Below are positions 9,637 through 17,064 of a stretch of DNA of 64,000 bases, in pieces. The notes beneath the pieces were generated by a model, which had not been told where the DNA came from, did not search any database, and saw only the letters and a program-made list of their open reading frames with translations. The stretch lies in NCBI RefSeq assembly GCF_014697375.1, contig NZ_JACJRS010000004.1:45274-109273 (forward strand), given 5' to 3'. Origin of the DNA: Phormidium sp. FACHB-1136. Its GTDB lineage: Bacteria > Cyanobacteriota > Cyanobacteriia > Phormidesmidales > Phormidesmidaceae. The translations under genes were made by a program, and so were the position numbers. Every line of letters begins with the position of its first letter. Positions within the stretch are counted from its first letter, which is position 1.

Positions 9637-10494
9637 ATGCAGACGATTGCTATCTATCATAATAAAGGCGGAGTTGGAAAAACAACAACAGCTATCAATC
9701 TGGCTGCTGCCTTTCGTAAAATGGGTCAACGGGTTCTTCTCATTGATCTCGATTCTCAAGCCAATTCATCTTTTGGGACTGGACTCGTTAAATTTCAATT
9801 TGAGGAAGAAGACGATTTAGTTGGCCGTAATGTATATCAACTTCTTGAGTCTGTCGATTTTAACTTCATTCCCGACCTTGTCAGAAAATCTAGTGGATTC
9901 AACCAACCTGAAATTGATGTTATTCCTGCCCATATTTCATTGATCGAAAAACAAAGTAAATTATCTGCTTTTGTCAACACTCGATGGCGACTTGATAAAA
10001 AGATCCAACAGGTCAAGGATGATTATGACATCGTTATTCTTGATGCTCCTCCAGCTCGTGATCTCTATGCCGAGATTGCGTTAATTGCTGCCGACTATCT
10101 GATCATTCCCTCCGATATGAAGCCCTTCGCCAATCAAGGACTAAATAACGTAAAGTCTTTCATTTCTGAGGTAAACGAAACTCGATCTGCAATCGATAAA
10201 TCACCTTTAGAAGTTCTAGGAGTGCTAGCCTCGAAAATTTTACCCAATACGCGTTATCTAACTCATACTTTCCCGAGACAAAGAGATAGTGTTATTAATC
10301 GCTATGGCTTTCCGATCTTAGAGACTATTATTTATGAACGAGTTTCTCTAGCCCACTGTGTTAATCAAACGATATCTGTTGGCATGTTCGATATTCCTAA
10401 TCCAACATCTATCTTTGAGTTTGATGAAGCTTGCGAATCAGCGAAAGAGTTTCGCAGTCTTGCTCAGGAAGTCATGAATAAGCTTGGAGTATAG
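9637..10494 (+). CDS. ParA-family ATPase of the AT-rich island
   Basis: 285 residues. The deviant Walker A box KGGVGKTT at 10-17 has the signature lysine of ParA/MinD ATPases; IDLDSQAN and VILDAPPA give the A' and Walker B motifs. Such proteins bind DNA or membrane as ATP dimers and are stimulated by a ParB-type partner to position cargo. The partner gene begins three bases after this stop codon, so the two form an operon. Codon use is AT-rich (many AAA, ATT, GAT), unlike the GC-rich ParA gene at 12365, so the two ParA genes have different histories. No stability or resolvase genes are nearby, so this is not obviously a plasmid remnant. Confidence 0.88.
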   Translation: MQTIAIYHNKGGVGKTTTAINLAAAFRKMGQRVLLIDLDSQANSSFGTGLVKFQFEEEDDLVGRNVYQLLESVDFNFIPDLVRKSSGFNQPEIDVIPAHISLIEKQSKLSAFVNTRWRLDKKIQQVKDDYDIVILDAPPARDLYAEIALIAADYLIIPSDMKPFANQGLNNVKSFISEVNETRSAIDKSPLEVLGVLASKILPNTRYLTHTFPRQRDSVINRYGFPILETIIYERVSLAHCVNQTISVGMFDIPNPTSIFEFDEACESAKEFRSLAQEVMNKLGV

Positions 10495-10497
10495 TCC

Positions 10498-11193
10498 ATG
10501 ATTGAATATTACTTGGTTGATGTTAGCAGCATTCATTCGACTGTACCTCGATCTCAATTCAGCGTTAATCAAATAGAGATGCTTGCCCAAAGTATCTTAT
10601 CTGCTGGCAGACTTGTTTCTCCCTTGTTATTAAAGCAAATGGGGCATGACAAATACGAGGTTCTGAAAGGAGATCTAGAGTACTATTCAGCCCTTCGTGC
10701 CAAGGAAATTGATCCCCGAAAAGGTGAAGTTATCAGCGCTTTTATTATTCCTCCTAATTTAGAAGGTTCAGCTATCGATCAATTGCGCTATCTTTCTCAG
10801 ATCTCTGATTCACCGCAATCAGTTTCTACAAACGAAATAGATTTACGTATTACTCAAATAGAATCTCGCTTAAATATGGTTCTTCATGATTTGGAGATCT
10901 CTCATAGGCGCGACATTAAACGACTAGATGACGATATCGAAGTTATCAAAACCAAGATTCCCCAACTCATAGAACCTCTAGAAGCCTTCAATAGCCTTAG
11001 CTTAGCCGTTTTAGCACAGAAGTTATCGGCTGCAAATGTACGGGGAAAAACTGCCAAACGAATCCTCGAGCAAATTGATTCTGAGCGACAGAAAGAATCA
11101 TTTAAGTCCTTTACAGATATTGTTTCAAGGTTAGACGGAATCAGCGCCAATCGAATGTTAGGCATCCTTGATACATGGAGCAGTTTATACTGA
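10498..11193 (+). CDS. ParB-like protein: ParB-N domain, coiled coil, ComEA-like helix-hairpin-helix
   Basis: 231 residues. Residues about 5-90 resemble the ParB N-terminal domain: QIEMLAQSILSAGRLVSPLL followed by YEVLKGDLEYYSALRA, the latter in place of the usual GERR-type CTP/Arg motif. Residues about 108-160 are a charged coiled coil. The C-terminal about 65 residues, with FNSLSLAVLAQKL, GKTAKRILEQI, FKSFTDIVSRL and GISANRML, follow the pattern of the ComEA/HhH DNA-binding domain. The usual central helix-turn-helix of ParB is missing. It is coupled to parA (3-nt gap). DNA binding through the HhH and stimulation of the ParA are inferences. Confidence 0.65.
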   Translation: MIEYYLVDVSSIHSTVPRSQFSVNQIEMLAQSILSAGRLVSPLLLKQMGHDKYEVLKGDLEYYSALRAKEIDPRKGEVISAFIIPPNLEGSAIDQLRYLSQISDSPQSVSTNEIDLRITQIESRLNMVLHDLEISHRRDIKRLDDDIEVIKTKIPQLIEPLEAFNSLSLAVLAQKLSAANVRGKTAKRILEQIDSERQKESFKSFTDIVSRLDGISANRMLGILDTWSSLY

Positions 11194-11323
11194 AGTATCA
11201 GCCTAAAAACAAGTTTCTGGCACAGAAATAGGTATTTCAAGGCTCGCATATATGGTTTGCATTGCCCAAGGCTACTGCTGCATTAAATATTAAATTGCGC
11301 AATACTACCTAAGTTTAGAAACC

Positions 11324-11986
11324 ATGAAAAGACCTTTTTGGCGATACGGCTTATTCCAAATCCCTGCAATATTCCTAGCAGCATTTGTGCTGGCGACAGG
11401 CATAGCCTATTTGCTCAATCTAGGCTGTGGTAACTTTTGGGTAGCGCTATTCTTTGGCTTGTCTTGGATAGCCTTAGCCTGGGTGCTGATTATACCCCTG
11501 GATATACTCTTGCGGTCGGTATTTAAATTTCCGATGTCTTTTGCAGGCAGGTTATCTATTCTACATGCAGTTTTCTGGACAGTTGCAATATCCACCATAC
11601 TCGCGGCAACTCTACCGTCAATGTGGAATCAATGCATGGCTTTAGATTGGGCACAATGGCGTGCCAATATTTGGAATGAGATGTTTTATTACGATCAAAA
11701 TACTTCTAGCGCCCCTGTGGGTTCCAGGGCTGAGTTTAGTTTTATCATCAGTGATGATGGCGAAATCTCAGACATTAATATCACTACCTCCACCTCAAAC
11801 GAACTGGAAAGCTATGTGAGAGCACGTATTGAAAGTCTTCAAGGATCCGACGCCCTTGAATTCATTCCCGATACGCGTCGTAGTGAAGTTCTTTATGAAA
11901 GCTCTCTTACGATATGTGAGGCGGGCAGTCAGGGGTGTGGGAAACCAGCCGATGCGAAGGATTATCCGGATCGGGAGATCTTTTAA
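11324..11986 (+). CDS. Membrane protein with C-terminal TonB-C-like domain
   Basis: 220 residues. The first about 105 residues hold three membrane helices with the same plan as the protein at 9221-9586. After about residue 120 a soluble domain follows: AEFSFIISDDGEISDINIT, then SYVRARIESL and LEFIPDTRRSE, a pattern like the C-terminal domain of TonB/TolA proteins (a strand with a DGxI turn, then a helix, then a strand). The domain would face the periplasm if the helix count is right. It closes the AT-rich island after the ParA/ParB-like pair. A direct TonB role is not implied, since no ExbB/ExbD genes are present. Function unknown. Confidence 0.6.
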   Translation: MKRPFWRYGLFQIPAIFLAAFVLATGIAYLLNLGCGNFWVALFFGLSWIALAWVLIIPLDILLRSVFKFPMSFAGRLSILHAVFWTVAISTILAATLPSMWNQCMALDWAQWRANIWNEMFYYDQNTSSAPVGSRAEFSFIISDDGEISDINITTSTSNELESYVRARIESLQGSDALEFIPDTRRSEVLYESSLTICEAGSQGCGKPADAKDYPDREIF

Positions 11987-12014
11987 TCACTCATCTAGGT
12001 TTACTAACCGGCAT

Positions 12015-12210
12015 CTCGATTAATTGCCTGATAGTCCTATTTCGTACAGGCTAGAGAATAATCAGGCGACCTTAAAGACCTTACGTCAGTAGATTGCTGT
12101 TTCGGGCTGATTTTTCTCTGACCCGTAGATTAATACACTACCAATTGCCTTATTTATTGCGAATTCGAGGAGCCTGAAACCCCTGAGATATCCTAGTCAT
12201 GCTCAATAAG
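12015..12210 (+). repeat. Right copies of the island-bracketing repeat in a 378-bp gene-free gap
   Basis: CTCGATTAATTG at 12015-12026 exactly matches 2993-3004. A second segment at 12143-12210, containing TATTGCGAA at 12154-12162, loosely matches 3001-3060. The gap 11987-12364 otherwise shows no gene; base composition changes from AT-rich to GC-rich within it, marking the right edge of the island. Confidence 0.35.
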
Positions 12211-12364
12211 GGTTGCATTTTTCGAGGTGCTCTAACTTCACAGAGGGTAGTACGCAAAATCCCTGCATCTAGCCCAAAACATTGAATCGCCCCTAGCCGA
12301 GAATCGCCCCCTTGGATTACTATGCCATCGAGTCCCATCAGCACCGCCCCAGGAGGACACCCCA

Positions 12365-13018
12365 TTGGCCAAGGCCAAATCCCCAAAACGCACGATTATT
12401 CTGGTGGTTTTGAATGGCAAGGGAGGCGTGGGCAAAACCACCACCGCCGTTAACCTAGCGGCCATCTATGCCGAAACTCAGTCGGTGCTGTTGGTGGATG
12501 CCGATCCCCAAGGGTCTGCCCTGTGGTGGACGAACCGCAGCCCCAACGCTCTAGGGTTTGAGGTCACCCAGGCGAAGGATCCAAGCGACCTCAGCGAGTT
12601 GCCCAGCCTGCGCCAGCACGACCTGGTGATTGTGGATACGCCCCCCGCCTTGAATTCAGCGGCCTTGGCAGCGGTGATTCCGGTGGCCGACTATATTTTG
12701 CTGCCCACGCCCCCCGCCCCCATGGATTTGGCTGCCCTAATTACTACAGTCAATGAAGCAGTCACCCCTAGGGGGGTAGCCCATCGAGTATTGTTGACAA
12801 AAGTAGATTCCCGCAGCTTGGCCGAGGCCCTGGAGGCCCAAAACACACTGCTGGAACTGAATATCCCGGCCTGCAATGCCTTTATCCGCACCTACAAGGC
12901 CCACGAACGCGCCGCCCTAGACGGGGTGCCCGTGTTGCAGTGGCGGGGCAAAAACGCCCAAGAAGCCCGGTCAGACTACCACCGAGTGGCGGAAGAAATA
13001 CAGCGAGACTGGAAGTAA
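12365..13018 (+). CDS. ParA-family ATPase, candidate carboxysome-positioning McdA
   Basis: 217 residues from a TTG start; AGGAGG at 12351-12356, eight bases upstream, fixes this start. Deviant Walker A KGGVGKTT is at about 19-26, Walker A' is VDADPQGSA and Walker B is LVIVDTPPAL. Its short length and its neighbour, a disordered coiled-coil protein ending near a Trp, recall the McdA/McdB pair that spreads carboxysomes along the nucleoid in cyanobacteria; the classic lysine-containing Walker A fits the type 2 McdA group. Codon use is GC-rich like the rest of the chromosome. A general chromosome-partition or other cargo role is the main alternative, and the candidate replication origin 1.5 kb away keeps that open. 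Confidence 0.7.
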   Translation: MAKAKSPKRTIILVVLNGKGGVGKTTTAVNLAAIYAETQSVLLVDADPQGSALWWTNRSPNALGFEVTQAKDPSDLSELPSLRQHDLVIVDTPPALNSAALAAVIPVADYILLPTPPAPMDLAALITTVNEAVTPRGVAHRVLLTKVDSRSLAEALEAQNTLLELNIPACNAFIRTYKAHERAALDGVPVLQWRGKNAQEARSDYHRVAEEIQRDWK

Positions 13019-13034
13019 CCCTCTGGAAAAGACC

Positions 13035-13796
13035 ATGACCAAGAAAAGCCTCTCCGACCTGTTAAAAGAAGAAGTCAGCAAGGCCGACACGCCGGAAGAG
13101 GCTCCTGCGCCATCGGATGCGTCTAGCGAAATCACGGCGACCCCTGAGGCCGAAACCGCCCGTCAGCCCATTCAGAGCCGCCGTAAGACCGCTAGCAGCC
13201 GCGCCAAAACTCCCAAAAGTACGCCTGCTAAAAGTGCTGGACGATCTACATCTCAATCTAAGGCTACTGTCCAACCTAGCGATCAACCCATTATTGCGGC
13301 CACCCCAGCGGCCACCCTAGCGGCAGGCAGCGCCGATGCGCCCCCTATCGCTATCACGCCTAACGAGACTGCTTCAGCAGAATTAGAGGCCACCCTAGCC
13401 GCCGTTCAGCAGGAAAAGGCCGACCTCGAAAAAATTGTGCAGGGGCTTCAGCAAGATCTTGCCGCCCAGCAAACCCGACTGTTTGAACTCACCGACAGCC
13501 TCGACCAAGCCCAGGCGGATCTCAAAGCCAAGACAGACGCCCTTCAGCAAACGGAGAAAGCGCTTGCAGAAGCTAAGGCCACCATCTTAAAGCTCTCTGC
13601 CCCCACCCCTGCCCCCGTTGCCCCAGCCGCCAGCCGCCCCGCCCCACTCCGTCGCTCTGGGGGAGACATTGTGCCCCGCCAGCCCATCACTAGGCCAGCC
13701 CAACCGGGTTACGTCCGTGGTGTTCCCACCTACACGTCCCAGTCTGAGCAACCCAACCCCATGCTTTCCGATGCGGATATTGGCTGGGTCGATTGA
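13035..13796 (+). CDS. Disordered coiled-coil ParA partner, candidate McdB
   Basis: 253 residues, 16 bases after the ParA stop. Residues 1-115 are low-complexity and rich in Ala, Pro, Ser, Thr and Lys/Arg. Residues about 115-190 form a Gln-rich coiled coil (AAVQQEKADLEKIVQGLQQ). A proline-rich tail ends DADIGWVD, with Trp third from the end. This three-part layout and the near-terminal Trp match descriptions of cyanobacterial McdB proteins, adaptors linking McdA to carboxysomes that undergo phase separation. Length is above the usual McdB size. No globular enzyme domain is visible. The assignment rests on layout and context, not on a detectable sequence family. Confidence 0.55.
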   Translation: MTKKSLSDLLKEEVSKADTPEEAPAPSDASSEITATPEAETARQPIQSRRKTASSRAKTPKSTPAKSAGRSTSQSKATVQPSDQPIIAATPAATLAAGSADAPPIAITPNETASAELEATLAAVQQEKADLEKIVQGLQQDLAAQQTRLFELTDSLDQAQADLKAKTDALQQTEKALAEAKATILKLSAPTPAPVAPAASRPAPLRRSGGDIVPRQPITRPAQPGYVRGVPTYTSQSEQPNPMLSDADIGWVD

Positions 13797-13850
13797 GGCC
13801 CAGAGAACCCATGGATCCACAACCTTAGCTAGCGTAGATTGAGCCTAAAA

Positions 13851-13890
13851 AACCCGCCTGTTTCGGTGAATCTCGACCGACGGGCGGGTT
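13851..13890. terminator. Intergenic hairpin between convergent genes
   Basis: AACCCGCCTGT at 13851-13861 pairs with ACGGGCGGGTT at 13880-13890 (one G-T wobble). It is preceded by an A run and followed by ATT, so it can act on both the mcdB-like gene (+) and the DUF2811-like gene (-). Confidence 0.7.
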
Positions 13891-13922
13891 ATTCATGGGC
13901 GGGCTTGAGGGGCCGTATCCAT

Positions 13923-13952
13923 AGACTAGCTGGCGTAAGACTAGCTGGCGTA
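13923..13952 (+). repeat. 15-bp tandem duplication at the end of the DUF2811-like gene
   Basis: AGACTAGCTGGCGTA occurs twice head to tail (13923-13937 and 13938-13952). The copies overlap the minus-strand stop codon of the gene at 13941-14159, so the duplication may have changed or preserved its last codons. Confidence 0.85.
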
Positions 13953-14159
13953 GTCGAAGAGGGAATCGAGGTAGATTCGATTCACCTCACGACCGCAGTG
14001 GCCATTCTGCATCAAAAACAGAGACAGGGCAGCGCAGAAGACCCGATGTTGGCTCCAGTTGGCATGGCTAGCGAGGTAGGTTTGAAGGGCGTCATGGAGT
14101 TCTTCAGGAATTTCGGCCAGTAGGCTAACGCGGGTTTCGGTGGTGGAGTTAGGCATCAC
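13941..14159 (-). CDS. DUF2811-like small cyanobacterial protein
   Basis: 72 residues. VSLLAEIPEELHDALQTYL, then ANWSQHRVFCAALSLFLMQNG and YLDSLF match my recollection of the short DUF2811 family, found almost only in cyanobacteria. The fold resembles ribbon-helix-helix regulators (a strand, then two helices), but no DNA-binding role is established. GGAGG lies 10 bases before the GTG start at 14159 and 13 before the ATG at 14156, so either may be used. It converges on the mcdB-like gene across a hairpin. Confidence 0.65.
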   Translation of the reverse strand: MMPNSTTETRVSLLAEIPEELHDALQTYLASHANWSQHRVFCAALSLFLMQNGHCGREVNRIYLDSLFDYAS

Positions 14160-14471
14160 AGTGGGGTTACCTCCTCAAGGCAAGGTTGATGGGCTGTGGC
14201 GAACGGGAAATAGGAAACAGGGTCTAGACTCTCAGGCCACACACGATTACACCTGTGCTGCGGCCCTAGAGTGTCTCTAGGTCAGGGTTTTTAGGCACCG
14301 CAAAGCAGCGCCACGCCAACATTGGAGCTTTGTTTTCGAGCCTAACCGACGAAGCGCATCGTCTGCGTATGGCTACCATGTTGGGGCGCATGGTGTTTCC
14401 AGTCGCATCATTCTGCCCAACTCCTTCGGGCCTGTCAATCTTGCACAGAAGCCAAACTTGCGCTAAGCCCT

Positions 14472-14500
14472 AACCCTGATGACGAGAGAATCAGGGTTTT
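14472..14500 (+). terminator. Hairpin AACCCTGAT / ATCAGGGTT
   Basis: A perfect 9-bp stem at 14472-14480 and 14490-14498 with a 9-nt loop, followed by TT. No coding gene reads into it from the left, so it may end a non-coding transcript or insulate the candidate origin. Confidence 0.4.
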
Positions 14501-14568
14501 ACCCTCCCCCTGCCGTCTGAACCTGTCCCATCGGGTCAAATAGTTTCTCCGCAGCCCCTAACCTGAGG

Positions 14569-14698
14569 TTTTCCACAGGTTCTCCCCAAAGCCTGAGACG
14601 TCGTTTGTTTCTGTGGAAAACTCCAGTTTTTCTGTGGAAAATCTGGGGAAAGCCCTGGGGAAAGTCCTGGGGAATAAAAACTTTTGTAACAAAATCTA
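14569..14698. other. Candidate replication origin: DnaA boxes, 12-bp iterons, AT-rich flank
   Basis: Three perfect copies of the cyanobacterial DnaA box TTTTCCACA are present: 14569-14577 on the + strand and 14612-14620 and 14633-14641 on the minus strand, the latter two spaced 21 bp, about two helical turns. Directly after them come three 12-bp direct repeats, CTGGGGAAAGCC (14643), CTGGGGAAAGTC (14655) and CTGGGGAATAAA (14667); read on the minus strand, the first two are two-mismatch versions of the DnaA box plus G. An AT-rich tract follows at 14673-14698. This is the layout of an oriC with its unwinding element. No dnaA or dnaN gene is in the window, so it could also be a DnaA-titrating locus. 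Confidence 0.6.
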
Positions 14699-14777
14699 GC
14701 TCGACGACTTGACAGGTTGGGCGTAAGCTGAATCCATTGTTCTCTCGTGCGACCCTCATGCCTGGGTGAGGATCGCG

Positions 14778-15344
14778 TTAACCTTTCTTAGACTTCTTCG
14801 CGAGGCTGAGATCCACAATGCCATCCATGGGCAAGGCAGGATCGGGGGGCCAGCGCCAAAAGCCAAACCCCCAGGCGGTGAGGCTAAGCAACAGAGCAAG
14901 GCCGAAGGTGGTCAGATGGTCTAGTCCGGTTTGGGATTGGCTCCAGGCTAGGTCGCTATGGCCCTGTCCAGCCATAAAGCGGGTCAGTTGTTGGGTCACC
15001 CCGGCGGCGGGGAGGGGGGTGCGCAGTTCTGGCAAGGTCACCTGTCGATCCGTCCCCATCAGGGTGAGGCGGTGGCAAAATCGGACGCCCCCTCGCGGAT
15101 CGTTGTCGCACAGGCTAGAGGTGAGGGAAAAGTCAATCCAGGTGAAGTTTGCTGTTTGCTTGGGAAGCCAGCCTAGCCTACGGCTCCGTTGCACCTGGCA
15201 GTGGGGGGCGAGATCCCCCGTTTGGGGAGCCTGACAAGACACGCGAATCCCAGGGCTGGGGCTGGCCCCATAGAGGACAAACACCAAGGCGCATAGCACC
15301 GCCACCACAGGAATTCGTCGCGCTGTCCAGGGTGGGAAGGGCAT
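14778..15344 (-). CDS. Uncharacterised membrane protein with two helices
   Basis: 188 residues. A hydrophobic helix at about 12-28 could be a signal anchor, and a second lies at about 147-163. Between them is a soluble domain with several Cys (VSCQAP, HCQV, SLCD, FCHRL) that would sit in the periplasm and might form disulfides. The C-terminus is short, basic (AKKSKKG) and cytosolic. I do not recognise the family. It lies 42 bases downstream of the PRC-barrel gene, in the same direction, and is probably cotranscribed with it. Confidence 0.6.
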   Translation of the reverse strand: MPFPPWTARRIPVVAVLCALVFVLYGASPSPGIRVSCQAPQTGDLAPHCQVQRSRRLGWLPKQTANFTWIDFSLTSSLCDNDPRGGVRFCHRLTLMGTDRQVTLPELRTPLPAAGVTQQLTRFMAGQGHSDLAWSQSQTGLDHLTTFGLALLLSLTAWGFGFWRWPPDPALPMDGIVDLSLAKKSKKG

Positions 15345-15386
15345 CGTTTAGGGGCTCCAGACCGTGGGGCTAGGGATCAGACCGAT

Positions 15387-16340
15387 CTAGTAATCGAGTT
15401 CTTCTTCGTACTCGGTAACTTTTTTCTTCTGGGGAATATTGATGGGAGTGGGGGTGTAGGGTTCTGCGTCGGTTTCCTCAGACCAAGGTTCTTCGTTGAC
15501 GACTTGGTAGTCGGCATCCTGCACGCCATAGGCGGGGGGGCTGACAGGTTCTTCCCCCCAATTGCTGTCTGGGGTCAGGCTGGCGGCTTGGTAAGTCTCG
15601 GCGGCTTGGGAGCGGGCTACGGCCTCCTCCACCATCTCTGGTTCGCCCCAATCGTCATCGCTCCAGCGCTCCTCGGCGGCGGGGGTACGGGCCTTGGAAA
15701 AGTCGGCGGGAGCTTGCACCCCGGAGGGCAGTTGGTTGGCCGTGGAAACGGGCATGATGTATTCGCTGTCGCTGGTGCGCTCCCAAGGGGCACTGCCAAT
15801 GCCCAGGCGTTCCAGGAGACCAACGCTGAGTTGCACCATTTTTTCCTCAGCGCCCTCAAACACAATCAGTCGATCTGGGCCGCTGCTCACTACTTCATCG
15901 ATGGAAAGCTCGTAGGTGCTGATCACCTGATCGGGAATTTGGGGCAAGCCAAAGGACGCCACCACGATGGTTTCCAGACGACCATTGGTGACATCAAACT
16001 TAAACCCCCGTACTCGCCCTAGGGGTTCCCCGGTTTCGGTAATCACTTCGCAGTTCACCAGCGTGCTATAGGGGGCAATGTTCACCTCATCATCGAGGGC
16101 GGTGTCGTCATCCACCAAGATGACATCGCCAATTTGGCGAATGCTGCTGAGGGGCATAATTTGCAGCGGAGCTGACACCAAGCTGGACATGATGTTTTCC
16201 CGCAGACCCACCGCCACCACTTCACGTTGATCTACATCGACCCAAACCTGACTAACAATGCCCAGCCGTTGGCCAGAACTGCGCGTGATCACTTGGGTAC
16301 CCAGAAAGTCGGAGCGGAGACGATATTTGTCTAAGGTCAT
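15387..16340 (-). CDS. Tandem PRC-barrel domain protein
   Basis: 317 residues. Two PRC-barrel-like domains at about 8-80 and 92-165 show the hallmark pattern VITRSSGQRLGIVSQVWVD and CEVITETGEPLGRVRGFKFD, as in the photosynthetic reaction-centre H subunit and RimM. The remaining C-terminal about 140 residues are acidic and Pro-rich, likely disordered. PRC-barrel proteins of this two-domain form are widespread in cyanobacteria, but their role is not established. The ATG at 16340 begins a good hydrophilic start. Predicted cytosolic. Confidence 0.8.
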   Translation of the reverse strand: MTLDKYRLRSDFLGTQVITRSSGQRLGIVSQVWVDVDQREVVAVGLRENIMSSLVSAPLQIMPLSSIRQIGDVILVDDDTALDDEVNIAPYSTLVNCEVITETGEPLGRVRGFKFDVTNGRLETIVVASFGLPQIPDQVISTYELSIDEVVSSGPDRLIVFEGAEEKMVQLSVGLLERLGIGSAPWERTSDSEYIMPVSTANQLPSGVQAPADFSKARTPAAEERWSDDDWGEPEMVEEAVARSQAAETYQAASLTPDSNWGEEPVSPPAYGVQDADYQVVNEEPWSEETDAEPYTPTPINIPQKKKVTEYEEELDY

Positions 16341-16455
16341 GTCGGGTTTATCTCGTGTGCCGAGAGGCTAGATCACTACGGGAACATTGGGCGCTTATCC
16401 AGCCAGCGACCGGTGAAATCCATGCCGTGATGGCGCATTCATTGCACAGATTAGC

Positions 16456-16507
16456 TTGACTGACCAGCTTGAATCACCAGCTTGACTTACCAGCTTGAAT
16501 GACTATC
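16456..16507 (+). repeat. Four 13-bp tandem repeats
   Basis: Units TTGACTGACCAGC, TTGAATCACCAGC, TTGACTTACCAGC and TTGAATGACTATC run head to tail from 16456. They sit in the interval between two divergent genes (PRC-barrel protein on the minus strand, small membrane protein on the plus), upstream of both, and could be a regulator-binding array or a slippage product. Confidence 0.85.
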
Positions 16508-16649
16508 TTAAACAGAATCGCCCCATTTTACAGGACGGAAGACCGAACCGCTAGCCAGTTGTTGGGTTGTCTTCCCGGTGGGAGTTGGTTAATGTGTCAG
16601 AATGATGGAGACCTCACTGTCCTCTTCCTGAGCCGAGGTTTAGGGTATC

Positions 16650-17060
16650 GTGCGCACCTACAAGAGCCAGAAGATTGACCACCAGGCTGACTATCCCTGC
16701 CCCTGCCGTCGCAGTGGTCGCCTCAACCCCATCACCCTGACCGAAGCCTTTGGCTGTGATCGCTGCCAGCAAATTTTTGTCGTCCAGGAGGATGGCTACG
16801 TGATGGAGCAACTCTCCACCCACTATCCCTACAAGCGGGCTTGGCGCTGGACAGGGCAGCAATGGCGGCTAGACCAATCATCCCTGAACTTCAGCTATCC
16901 CTCACTGATTGTGATGACGGCCTTTGTCCTCATGGCCTTTTTCCTGCTGTTGGCCGCTATCCAGTCTCCCCAGGGTGTCCAGGCCATTGCCCAGATCCTG
17001 ATCACCGTGGGGGTGTTCGTCTTTCTGGGGCTGGTGTTTTGGCTAGCCGCTCGACGTTAG
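16650..17060 (+). CDS. Small membrane protein with N-terminal Cys pairs
   Basis: 136 residues from a GTG start. CPC at 17-19 and CDRC at 36-39 look like a small zinc ribbon on the cytosolic side. Two membrane helices at about 85-107 and 112-133 form a C-terminal hairpin. A cyanobacterial conserved hypothetical protein, as far as I can tell. It ends four bases before the ProA-like start, so the two are probably translated from one message. Confidence 0.65.
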   Translation: MRTYKSQKIDHQADYPCPCRRSGRLNPITLTEAFGCDRCQQIFVVQEDGYVMEQLSTHYPYKRAWRWTGQQWRLDQSSLNFSYPSLIVMTAFVLMAFFLLLAAIQSPQGVQAIAQILITVGVFVFLGLVFWLAARR

Positions 17061-17064
17061 TGCC

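Larger units (their letters stand above)
14160..14777. other. Gene-free interval holding the candidate origin
   Basis: About 620 bases with no convincing gene. Apart from the hairpin at 14472 and the DnaA-box cluster at 14569-14698, nothing else was recognised in it. Confidence 0.6.

Noticed and set aside
9637..13018. Integrated plasmid remnant, suggested by two ParA genes
   Set aside because: No replication initiator, relaxase or plasmid stability genes are present, and the two ParA genes differ in base composition, so they do not come from one plasmid.
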